Positions 20,794 through 27,005 of a stretch of DNA of 27,005 bases are shown in pieces; positions within the stretch are counted from its first letter, which is position 1; every line of letters starts with the position of its first letter. The translations under genes were made by a program, and so were the position numbers. The notes below the pieces were generated by a model. It was not told the DNA's origin, did no database searches, and worked only from the letters and a program-made list of their open reading frames with translations. Source of the stretch: an uncultured Clostridia bacterium (GTDB lineage Bacteria > Bacillota > Clostridia > Christensenellales > Aristaeellaceae); NCBI GenBank assembly GCA_947565865.1, contig CANOHT010000033.1, positions 1 to 27,005 on the forward strand, given 5' to 3'.

Positions 20794-22952
20794 CGCTGAA
20801 GAAATGGTTTTGCGGGGCGCTGCTGGCCCTGGTCATGCTCCTCCCCCTTTCAGGGGCGCTGGCGGCAGAGGCCATGGACATCACCGGCGAATGCGCGCTG
20901 CGCTGCTCCCCCAACAGCATCCCCTCCAAGAACCTGACCGACGGAAAATACACCACCAAAGCCAAGCTGAAGAAGGTAAAGCATCCGTGGGTATCGATTT
21001 CCGCCCCGGCAGGCGTACCCATTCATGGGCTGTACGTCTGCTTCGCCTCCATGCCGGAAAGCTATGAGATTCAGGTAGACTACGGCAACGGTGCAGGCTG
21101 GGAGCGGTACATGGATGGCGAGACCCGCTTCTATCATGTGTATATCCCCCTGAACGGTGTGCAGAACGTGCGCCTCTACTGCACCTCCGACGCGGCCTAT
21201 GAGTGGTCCTTCAACGAACTGTTCGTGTTCTCCGAGGGCACGCTGCCCGAGTGGGTGCAAATCTGGGAGCCGACCCCGGAAAAGGCCGATATTCTTTTCC
21301 TCTCCACCCACCCAGACGATGAGCTGATCTTTTTCGGCGGCGCCATTCCTACCTACGCGGCGGAGCAGCGCCGCAGCGTTGTGGTGGCGTACATGAGCTA
21401 CTCCAACACCACCCGGCGCTCCGAGCTGCTCAACGGGCTGTGGCACATGGGACTGCGCACCTACCCCGTCATCGGCACGTTCCGGGACGCCTACAGCAAC
21501 AACGCGGCGGCGGCCTACAAAACCGCCGGGGGCGAGAGCAAAGTGCTGGACTACGTTATCGACCTGTACCGCACCTATCGGCCAGAGGTTGTCGTCACCC
21601 AGGACATCGACGGCGAGTACGGCCATGGCCAGCACAAAATGACCGTGGACGCCGCGCAGCGGGCCGTGGCGCTGGCGGCGGAGGAAGGCGGCGCTTACCT
21701 GGACTCCTTCCTGGAGCACGGGGCCTGGGGCGTAAAGAAGCTCTATCTGCATCTGTACCCCGAAAATCAGCTGACCTTCGATTGGTCCTTGCCGCTTCAA
21801 TCCATAGGCGGCAAGTCCGGCATTCAATTGGCCGAGGAGGCCTATGCGTTCCATGTAACCCAGCGCGGCTCCGGCATGAGCGTCACCGAAACCGGCAGCG
21901 AATACGACAACCGGGTCTTCGGCCTGGCCTATACCGCCGTCGGCCCGGATGTGCGCAAGGATGACTTTCTGGAAAACATCTACGAGCCCGCCTCCTTCGT
22001 GCCCATTACGCCCACCCCTGCACCGACCCCCGCGCCCACGCCGGTGCCCGCCTATGTGGCCGTGATGCCTGCGCTGAACGAGCAGGGCTACCTGGACGAG
22101 GGAGAGTTCATCTATTCCAGCGATGAACAGGGCCTGTGGATCTTTGTTAACCAGAATACCAAGATTATCATCAGCCGCCGCTTTGATGAAGCGAAGCCCC
22201 TGACCTGGTTCGAGGCGGACATCTGGACGGATGTGGCGGCAGGCTCCCGCCTCAATACCATCGCCAACGACCCGGAAAAGCTGGGCAAGGTTCGGGCGGA
22301 CGCCGCCGAGACCGCTGTCAAGCATCAGGTGGTCTTCGCCATGAACGCGGATTATTACACCTACCGGGTCAACAGCCATAACGGCCGCCACACAGGCGTC
22401 ATCATCCGTGACGGGCAGATCCTCTACGATGACCCGGTTCCCCAGGAAAAAGCGACCAAAAGCCTGTTCCCTAACCTGGATATGGCGGCCTTATATCCTG
22501 ACGGACGGCTGGAGGTCATGCACAGCTGGGAGAAAACCGCCCAGCAGCTGGTGGACGAGGGCGCGTATACCGTGCTGTCCTTCGGCCCCTACCTGCTCAA
22601 GGACGGAGAGCTGAGCGAGCGAGTCTACACCAGCAACGATAGTCAGAACCCCCGCTGCGCCATTGGTATGGTGGAGCCGGGCCATTATGTAGCCATTATG
22701 GCCGAGGGGCGGCTGAAGGGACGCAGCGCCGGCATCACCATGGCCCATCTGGCCCAGCTGATGCGCGGCAAGGGCTGCACCGACGCTATCAACCTGGATG
22801 GCGGACAAACGGCAGTAATGTGCTTCATGGGCAAGCAGCTCAACAAGATCGGCAAGTACGACGGCGGCAAGACCGCCGCCCGCAAAACCAGCGAGGTGCT
22901 TGGCGCGGGGTTCTCCAATCAGGTGGGCACCTACGCTGTGGACGTACAATAG
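20790..22952 (+). CDS. Exported PIG-L deacetylase fused to a phosphodiester glycosidase (NAGPA) domain
   Basis: A 720-residue secreted protein with a signal peptide (residues 1-26). Residues about 30-150 resemble an F5/8-type C (galactose-binding-like) sandwich (LTDGKY…WVSISAPAG… VRLYCTSDAAYEWSFNELFVF). Residues 165-390 form a PIG-L-type zinc deacetylase with HPDDE at 174-178 and HGQH at 279-282, the metal and catalytic motifs. A Pro/Thr linker (TPTPAPTPAPTPVP, 408-420) leads to a NAGPA-type domain (about 430-716) with FAMNADYY, the CAIGMVEPGHYVAIMAEGR block and INLDGG at 667-672. Both families act on GlcNAc-containing glycans, so a role in trimming or de-N-acetylating a surface or host glycan is inferred. 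AGGAAGG lies 8 nt before the start. Confidence 0.9.
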   Translation: MTLKKWFCGALLALVMLLPLSGALAAEAMDITGECALRCSPNSIPSKNLTDGKYTTKAKLKKVKHPWVSISAPAGVPIHGLYVCFASMPESYEIQVDYGNGAGWERYMDGETRFYHVYIPLNGVQNVRLYCTSDAAYEWSFNELFVFSEGTLPEWVQIWEPTPEKADILFLSTHPDDELIFFGGAIPTYAAEQRRSVVVAYMSYSNTTRRSELLNGLWHMGLRTYPVIGTFRDAYSNNAAAAYKTAGGESKVLDYVIDLYRTYRPEVVVTQDIDGEYGHGQHKMTVDAAQRAVALAAEEGGAYLDSFLEHGAWGVKKLYLHLYPENQLTFDWSLPLQSIGGKSGIQLAEEAYAFHVTQRGSGMSVTETGSEYDNRVFGLAYTAVGPDVRKDDFLENIYEPASFVPITPTPAPTPAPTPVPAYVAVMPALNEQGYLDEGEFIYSSDEQGLWIFVNQNTKIIISRRFDEAKPLTWFEADIWTDVAAGSRLNTIANDPEKLGKVRADAAETAVKHQVVFAMNADYYTYRVNSHNGRHTGVIIRDGQILYDDPVPQEKATKSLFPNLDMAALYPDGRLEVMHSWEKTAQQLVDEGAYTVLSFGPYLLKDGELSERVYTSNDSQNPRCAIGMVEPGHYVAIMAEGRLKGRSAGITMAHLAQLMRGKGCTDAINLDGGQTAVMCFMGKQLNKIGKYDGGKTAARKTSEVLGAGFSNQVGTYAVDVQ

Positions 22953-22996
22953 CATATCGAAATAAATACATCTTTGCGCTTTTCGGGGCAAGCACC

Positions 22997-23064
22997 GCCT
23001 TCCGGCCTTTGATGGAAGGCTCAAAGCATACCTCGCCCAAGTGGCATGATTCACTTTGGCGAGG
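22997..23064 (+). terminator. Two consecutive hairpins ending the PIG-L operon
   Basis: GCCTTCC/GGAAGGC (22997-23003 with 23014-23020), then a 13-bp stem with one mismatch, CCTCGCCCAAGTG/CACTTTGGCGAGG (23031-23043 with 23052-23064). Neither has a U-tract, so termination may be weak or Rho-dependent, or the hairpins may only protect the 3' end. Confidence 0.5.
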
Positions 23065-23275
23065 AGGATGAAGCTACCATTTTCCGTCTTTGGGATTTGA
23101 GGGTGTAAAAGATTCCGTAGCAAGCATAGGAGGAAGGTACTCTCTTCCGCAAAATGAATTGATGGCAAGCATCTTCATAGGTTGCTTAGATTCTATTGGT
23201 CGAAATTTTTGCGGTTATCATGACAAAATTGAGAAGCGTCAAGTTTTATTCTGCAATCACAGCAAGGAGGGCTTT

Positions 23276-24199
23276 ATGAAGTTTACATACGAAAGTGATC
23301 CATACTTCGATATGATTGTGAATATTGCTTATGAAAAATATTGTACCGAAGTGTCATATCATTCATTTCTAAAGCCAACTGCAAAAAAGATATTCAGTGC
23401 ATTTTTGCACAAAGAATTTACTAAAGCAAAATGTATAACTGCTTTGCAAAACGATCAATGCATTGGCTTTATACTGTTTTATGACAATGATGAAGGCGAT
23501 GAAAACTGGTGTAGCATTCCTGTATGGGGATATGGAGCGAATAATGAAAAAACCATGAGTTATCTCTTTTCAACATTGGCAGAGAATATAGTAACCGACA
23601 AAACGACTACTTTTTCCGTACGTTTATATGCACACGATCAACCAATACAGCGCCTTTTTACTTATATGCAATTTGGAATAATCTGCGAAAGAACCGTCCG
23701 TCAAATTTCGAAGATTGAATGCGATGACCATATGAAAGTACGAAAAATGGACAAAGAGGAACTCATAAAAAGGTGGAATGAAATATGGTACTTGCTGTCA
23801 CAGTTAATTAACCATCTGAAAAAGAGTCCTGTGTTTTATCCCGGCAAAGAATTTACTGAAAGTGTCTATCAATCGTTTCTTTCAAGCGAGGATACCACCG
23901 TGTATATCGCTGAAGATGAAAACAAAATCGTTGGATTGATTGAAGCAAATTCCGAAAATTATGACATTGCTTTTATGGATAATCCTGCTGTAAATGTGGG
24001 CGAAGCCTATGTGCTGCCTCAGTATAGGGGTAAGCAGTTAGCACAAGCTTTGCTAAGTTGTCTTGAAAATGATTTGCTTCAGAACCAACATCAATACGAC
24101 TGGGTGCAGCACGGAACGGCCAATCCCAATGCACGAGGCTTTTGGAATAAATATTTTGAAACATTTGAATATGAATTTATTCGTAAAATTGAACGGTAA
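23276..24199 (+). CDS. Tandem double GNAT acetyltransferase, AT-rich
   Basis: A 307-residue protein made of two GNAT-like halves. The N-terminal half (about 1-145) has the fold-like pattern CITALQNDQCIGFILFYD but a weak acetyl-CoA loop, so it may be degenerate. The C-terminal half (about 153-307) has VYIAEDENKIVGLIEAN, then GEAYVLPQYRGKQLAQALL with the Q/RxxGxxxA motif at 249-256, and ANPNARGFWNKYFE near the end, as in active GNATs. The acceptor is unknown. ATG 23276 follows AAGGAGG by 5 nt; upstream in-frame codons are rejected. The DNA is strikingly AT-rich compared with the 55-65% GC genes around it, indicating recent transfer. It stands alone. Confidence 0.85.
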   Translation: MKFTYESDPYFDMIVNIAYEKYCTEVSYHSFLKPTAKKIFSAFLHKEFTKAKCITALQNDQCIGFILFYDNDEGDENWCSIPVWGYGANNEKTMSYLFSTLAENIVTDKTTTFSVRLYAHDQPIQRLFTYMQFGIICERTVRQISKIECDDHMKVRKMDKEELIKRWNEIWYLLSQLINHLKKSPVFYPGKEFTESVYQSFLSSEDTTVYIAEDENKIVGLIEANSENYDIAFMDNPAVNVGEAYVLPQYRGKQLAQALLSCLENDLLQNQHQYDWVQHGTANPNARGFWNKYFETFEYEFIRKIER

Positions 24200-24630
24200 C
24201 AACGCAAATGATCAGATTACCGGCGGTACAAAGCCAGTCGTTCCTGCCAATGGTCAATAAAATGGCTACGCCGCCATTGGCAAGCCTGTCTGTCCCCCGC
24301 GGTGGGGTAAGCAATGGATAAAAACCAAACGAGTCTCTATGATCATGGAGAAATGTTACGCAGCAGAAGCTGAATGAGCCATTCACTGCAAGGCTTTGTT
24401 GACACAGAACAGGAGGGATGATTCTCATTTCCCGCAAAATGGTGTTCTATCGCGTGAGAAATACTTTGCAAGACGGCTTCTGACACTCGAACATACAAAA
24501 CAGGCGTATAAAGAGTTGTGGCACATTATCAGCAGATCGGGCGGAAAACCTGATGGATCAAGGTTTTCTCCGTATCGTGTAAACATTTTTACAAAACTAT
24601 AAGGTGTTTTTCGTCTGTCAATTAATCCTA
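24200..24630. other. 431-bp intergenic stretch, remnant-like
   Basis: No gene with a ribosome site is evident. TGCCAATGG (24245-24253) and CCATTGGCA (24274-24282) form a perfect 9-bp hairpin with a 20-nt loop. A protein-like run (REKYFARRLLTLEHTKQAYKELWHIIS) occurs in a plus frame at 24459-24600 without a start signal and may be the remains of a gene. Confidence 0.45.
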
Positions 24631-24699
24631 AACTGCATTTTGCATCAAAAACCCCTCCTTGCTGGCTAAGCCGGCGGAGGCGATTACGATCCTGCAGTT
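24631..24699 (+). ncRNA. Candidate structured RNA upstream of the purine permease
   Basis: AACTGCA (24631-24637) pairs with TGCAGTT (24693-24699), enclosing a compound hairpin CCTCC-tt-GCTGGC-taa-GCCGGC-GGAGG (24654-24680) and a single-stranded CGATTACGATCC segment. CTGTC-TCT-C-GACAG and an ACTCA…TGAG pairing follow before the intrinsic terminator at 24745. The order aptamer-like domain, alternative pairing, terminator suggests a riboswitch or attenuator, but it does not match the purine, preQ1, THF, PRPP or ZTP consensus that I know. It could instead be the end of a repeat element. Confidence 0.35.
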
Positions 24700-24744
24700 G
24701 GCAATCAACTCAGCTGTCTCTCGACAGTTTGTCGGTAGTCTGAG

Positions 24745-24773
24745 CCGTCCGGCCTTCTCCGGACGGTTTTTTT
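24745..24773 (+). terminator. Canonical intrinsic terminator ahead of the NCS2 permease
   Basis: CCGTCCGG (24745-24752) pairs perfectly with CCGGACGG (24759-24766), loop CCTTCT, followed by seven T. No complete gene ends just before it, so it either ends a non-coding transcript or acts as an attenuator. Confidence 0.9.
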
Positions 24774-24817
24774 GTCCGAAAATATCGAATAAAAACTAAA
24801 ATTATGATAAAAACGTA

Positions 24818-24846
24818 TGGCTTTTTATCGGGTGTTGTGGTAAAAT
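24818..24846 (+). promoter_or_regulatory. Possible promoter of the NCS2 permease
   Basis: Extended -10 TGGTAAAAT (TAAAAT at 24841-24846) with a poor -35 (TGGCTT, 24818-24823). It lies 65 nt upstream of the GTG start. If real, the permease can be expressed independently of the upstream terminator. Confidence 0.4.
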
Positions 24847-24910
24847 GGAGGCGTTTTTCCAGGATAAAGCTTGCCTGGGACGAACAAATATTGTATGGGG
24901 GGAATTCATT

Positions 24911-26344
24911 GTGACCAACACCAAGAAGGTCAGCGGGCTGGACAAATTTTTTGGCATCAGCGCCGCCGGCAGCACCGTCCGCACCGAAGTGATGGCAGGT
25001 CTCACCACCTTCTTCGCCATGGTGTACATCCTCATGGTCAATGCCAACATGTTCGCCAATCCCTTTGGCGACGGCACCAACGTCCTGGGCGTAAGCTACA
25101 ACGCGATCTACATCGCCACCGCTATTTCCGCCGTGGTCGGCACCCTGGCCATCGGTCTGCTGGCTAATCTGCCCCTGGCTCAGGCTTCCGGCATGGGCCT
25201 GAACGCCTTCTTCGTTTACACCATGTGCGTGGGCTTCGGCATGACCTATGCCAACGCGCTGGTGCTGGTGCTGTTTGACGGTGTGCTGTTCATCATCCTG
25301 ACCGCCACCGGCCTTCGCAAGCTGATCTTCCAGGCCATCCCCAAGAATGTCCGTGTAGCCATTCCCGCGGGCATCGGTCTGTTCATTGCCTTCATCGGCC
25401 TGCAGAATGCCGGTATCGTCGCCAAGGACGCTTCCACCGGCGTGACCCTGGCCTCCTTCAACCTGCTGACTAGCTCCTGGGCTGCCATCATGCCCATGCT
25501 GGTTACGGTTGTCACGGTTATTGCCATCGCCGTTATGGCCGCGAAGAACGTGCGCGGCTCGGTGCTGATCGGCATTGTGGGCGGCGCTGTGCTGTACTAT
25601 GTGCTGAGCTTCATTACCGTTCCCGGCTTCGCCCTGGGCATCACCATGGCCAGCCCCTTTGCGGCCTTCGGTGAATTCTTCACCCAGTCCTTCGGCAAGG
25701 TCTTCACCGAGGGCTTCAACTTCTCCGCCTACACGGCCGCTCATGGCGCGGGCAACACTGTGCTGGTGATCGCCACCTCCGCCCTGGCCTTCTGCATGGT
25801 GGATATGTTCGATACCATCGGCACCCTCTACGGCGCCTGCGCCCGCGGCAACATGCTGACCAAGGACGGCGAGGTGCCCAACATGGACAAGGCCATGCTG
25901 GCTGACGCAATCGCCACCACCACCGGCGCCGTGTGCGGTACTTCCACCGTGACCACCTTCGTGGAATCCGCCTCCGGCGTGGCTGAAGGAGGCCGCACTG
26001 GCATGGCCTCCATGGTCACCGCGGCCTTGTTCCTGGTCGCCATGTTCCTGAGCCCCATCGCTCAGCTGGTGCCCGGCTGTGCCACCGCCGCCGCGCTGAT
26101 CTATGTGGGCGTGCTGATGATCGCCTGCGTAAAGGATATTGACTGGCACGATGTCGCCACTGCCGTTCCGGCCTTCCTGACCATGGCCATGATGCCCTTC
26201 ACCTACAACATCTCCTACGGCATTGCCTTCGGCCTGATCGCCTATGTTCTGATCAGCCTGTTCACCGGCAAAATGAAGGAAATCAAGGTCGGCACCTGGG
26301 TCATCTCCGCGCTGTTCCTGGCGATGCTGTTCCTGACCCACTAA
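24911..26344 (+). CDS. NCS2-family purine permease (PbuG/AzgA-like)
   Basis: A 477-residue membrane protein with about 12-14 TM segments, a proton-coupled nucleobase importer. Typical markers of the PbuG/AzgA subfamily are the N-terminus FFGISAAGSTVRTEVMAGLTTF, the QASGMGLNAFF motif, DMFDTIGTLYG and the signature GTSTVTTFVESASGVAEGGRTG in the second half. The substrate is probably hypoxanthine, guanine or adenine. GTG 24911 is preferred because GGGGGG lies 8 nt upstream and the protein then begins MTNTKKVSGLDKFF; an ATG at 24845 would add 22 residues encoded in the leader. It is the only gene of its transcript, ending at the terminator at 26451. Confidence 0.95.
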   Translation: MTNTKKVSGLDKFFGISAAGSTVRTEVMAGLTTFFAMVYILMVNANMFANPFGDGTNVLGVSYNAIYIATAISAVVGTLAIGLLANLPLAQASGMGLNAFFVYTMCVGFGMTYANALVLVLFDGVLFIILTATGLRKLIFQAIPKNVRVAIPAGIGLFIAFIGLQNAGIVAKDASTGVTLASFNLLTSSWAAIMPMLVTVVTVIAIAVMAAKNVRGSVLIGIVGGAVLYYVLSFITVPGFALGITMASPFAAFGEFFTQSFGKVFTEGFNFSAYTAAHGAGNTVLVIATSALAFCMVDMFDTIGTLYGACARGNMLTKDGEVPNMDKAMLADAIATTTGAVCGTSTVTTFVESASGVAEGGRTGMASMVTAALFLVAMFLSPIAQLVPGCATAAALIYVGVLMIACVKDIDWHDVATAVPAFLTMAMMPFTYNISYGIAFGLIAYVLISLFTGKMKEIKVGTWVISALFLAMLFLTH

Positions 26345-26450
26345 GGGCTTCGCCCCATTTCAACCATCTTGGACGACGCTTGCGTTGAGCGTCGCGCTAA
26401 TCACTGGGGAACAAAGAGGCTTCGACCTTTCGTCTCCGATCAAACCAATC

Positions 26451-26482
26451 AAGGCTCCCTGTGGATGCAGGGAGCCTTTTCT
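26451..26482 (+). terminator. Intrinsic terminator of the NCS2 permease
   Basis: AAGGCTCCCTG (26451-26461) pairs perfectly with CAGGGAGCCTT (26468-26478), loop TGGATG, followed by TTCT. It is 106 nt beyond the stop. The gap holds GGGCTTCGCCC and CGACGC…GCGTCG hairpins like those of the dispersed repeats. Confidence 0.9.
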
Positions 26483-27005
26483 ATACAGCTTCGTCTATTC
26501 ACCCCATGGCAAGAGGCAGAAGTCCATAAGATCCCTCCCTCCTGCGTCATTCTTCCAGTCTGACCCGGGGGCACCCGCATACTTTATCAATAATCCGGAG
26601 GGTACAGCCAGAGCCGCGCCACTGCCGTTTCTTCCTTGGGAAGCTCCCATCAGTATAATCACTCCAGCTGTGCAATCAAAGCGCAACCGCATCAACCATA
26701 CAGGGGTGGGTACCTCTGCCACAGCATATATAAACGCTTTAATGATGCGCCAGCGTTGATATGAACGTCCAGCATGGTGACGCTTCCGGCCACTCTATCT
26801 ATGGTTATCAATATGCCGTCACCCGTCCGGGATGGCTGATCCGGCTTATTCATAAGCAGCGGCGTCCGCACTGCCCATTGGCCACGGAATACATTCAAGG
26901 ATAGGTACTCCCACTGCTCATGCGGTGATTAGCATATCCCACGATAACTTACCGGGCGAACCGCGCCCCTGCCTGGCAGCAACGGTCAGGCAGCGGGGTA
27001 CATAG
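26483..27005. other. 523-bp terminal stretch without a supportable gene
   Basis: Short minus-strand frames (26692-26898 and 26495-26722) overlap in different phases and have protein-like segments (GILITIDRVAGSVTMLDVHIN; CTAGVIILMGAS), so a frameshifted remnant is possible, but no start signal or family was recognised. A strong hairpin, CCCCTGCCTG…CAGGCAGCGGGG, lies at 26966-26998. No rRNA or tRNA was found. Confidence 0.4.

Noticed and set aside
24396..24602. 68-residue plus-strand frame before the structured RNA
   Set aside because: Part of it looks protein-like, but there is no ribosome site or family; noted as a possible remnant only.
24631..24773. Classical purine riboswitch ahead of the purine permease
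   Set aside because: The conserved J1/2, J2/3 and loop-loop elements of the purine aptamer are absent; only an unassigned structure is reported.
24710..26341. 543-residue minus-strand open frame opposite the NCS2 permease
   Set aside because: Gly/His/Gln-rich shadow; the plus strand encodes a complete NCS2 permease with family signatures.
26966..26998. Possible 5S rRNA or tRNA-like start at the window end (CCTGCCTGGCAGC)
   Set aside because: The following bases do not continue with 5S rRNA conserved sequence; the segment is a simple hairpin.

Overview
The window reads as a chromosomal segment of a high-GC, anaerobic, probably gut-associated Firmicute of the class Clostridia (uncultured, Christensenellales/Oscillospirales-like; the exact order is an inference). 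Reasons: strong AGGAGG-type ribosome binding sites, many extended -10 promoters (TGnTATAAT type), a CD1247-type zinc-ribbon protein, an efp/Xaa-Pro peptidase pair, SBP-heavy transport, and Firmicute-style Cys-rich and DUF6273 exported proteins. There are no rRNA or tRNA genes, no CRISPR array, no phage module and no recognisable transposase.

Layout. 1-2.1 kb: the tail of an unknown plus-strand gene, then a minus-strand pair (an alpha/alpha-toroid, prenyltransferase-like protein and a GNAT acetyltransferase). 2.1-8.0 kb: a complete minus-strand peptide/nickel-type ABC importer in the order oppA-oppB-oppC-oppD-oppF, driven by a near-consensus promoter at about 8.03 kb. A hairpin-rich 390-bp spacer separates the binding-protein gene from the permease genes. 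8.05-8.73 kb: no supportable gene. 8.7-11.1 kb: CD1247-like protein, elongation factor P and an M24 Xaa-Pro peptidase, all minus. 11.6-14.3 kb: an exported FxLYD-like protein and a homodimeric-type ABC exporter, minus. 14.4-15.9 kb: a repeat-rich island with a small low-GC hypothetical gene and a 198-bp tandem repeat array. 15.9-19.6 kb, minus: RpiB/LacAB-family isomerase, a large exported propeller/SBP protein and a Cys-rich repeat protein. 20.0-23.0 kb, plus: a two-gene, ATGA-coupled operon of exported proteins (DUF6273 protein; PIG-L deacetylase fused to a phosphodiester glycosidase domain). 23.3-24.2 kb: an AT-rich double-GNAT gene, probably acquired. 24.6-26.5 kb: a structured sequence with an intrinsic terminator, then an NCS2 purine permease with its own terminator. 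The last 500 bp hold no convincing gene.

How the genes fit together. The identifiable functions are import of peptides (opp), peptide turnover (Xaa-Pro peptidase), translation of proline-rich stretches (EF-P), purine uptake (NCS2), sugar-phosphate isomerisation, and extracellular glycan chemistry (PIG-L/NAGPA fusion).

Most unusual points: (1) a family of GC-rich, multi-hairpin intergenic repeats, including a tandem 198-bp array and two dispersed elements whose stems differ by compensatory changes; (2) hairpin-rich spacers bounded by direct copies of the same hairpin; (3) the PIG-L/NAGPA fusion operon; (4) a structured, unassigned sequence ahead of the purine permease. I did not find one clearly new defence or mobile system; the repeat family and the fusion operon are the best leads.
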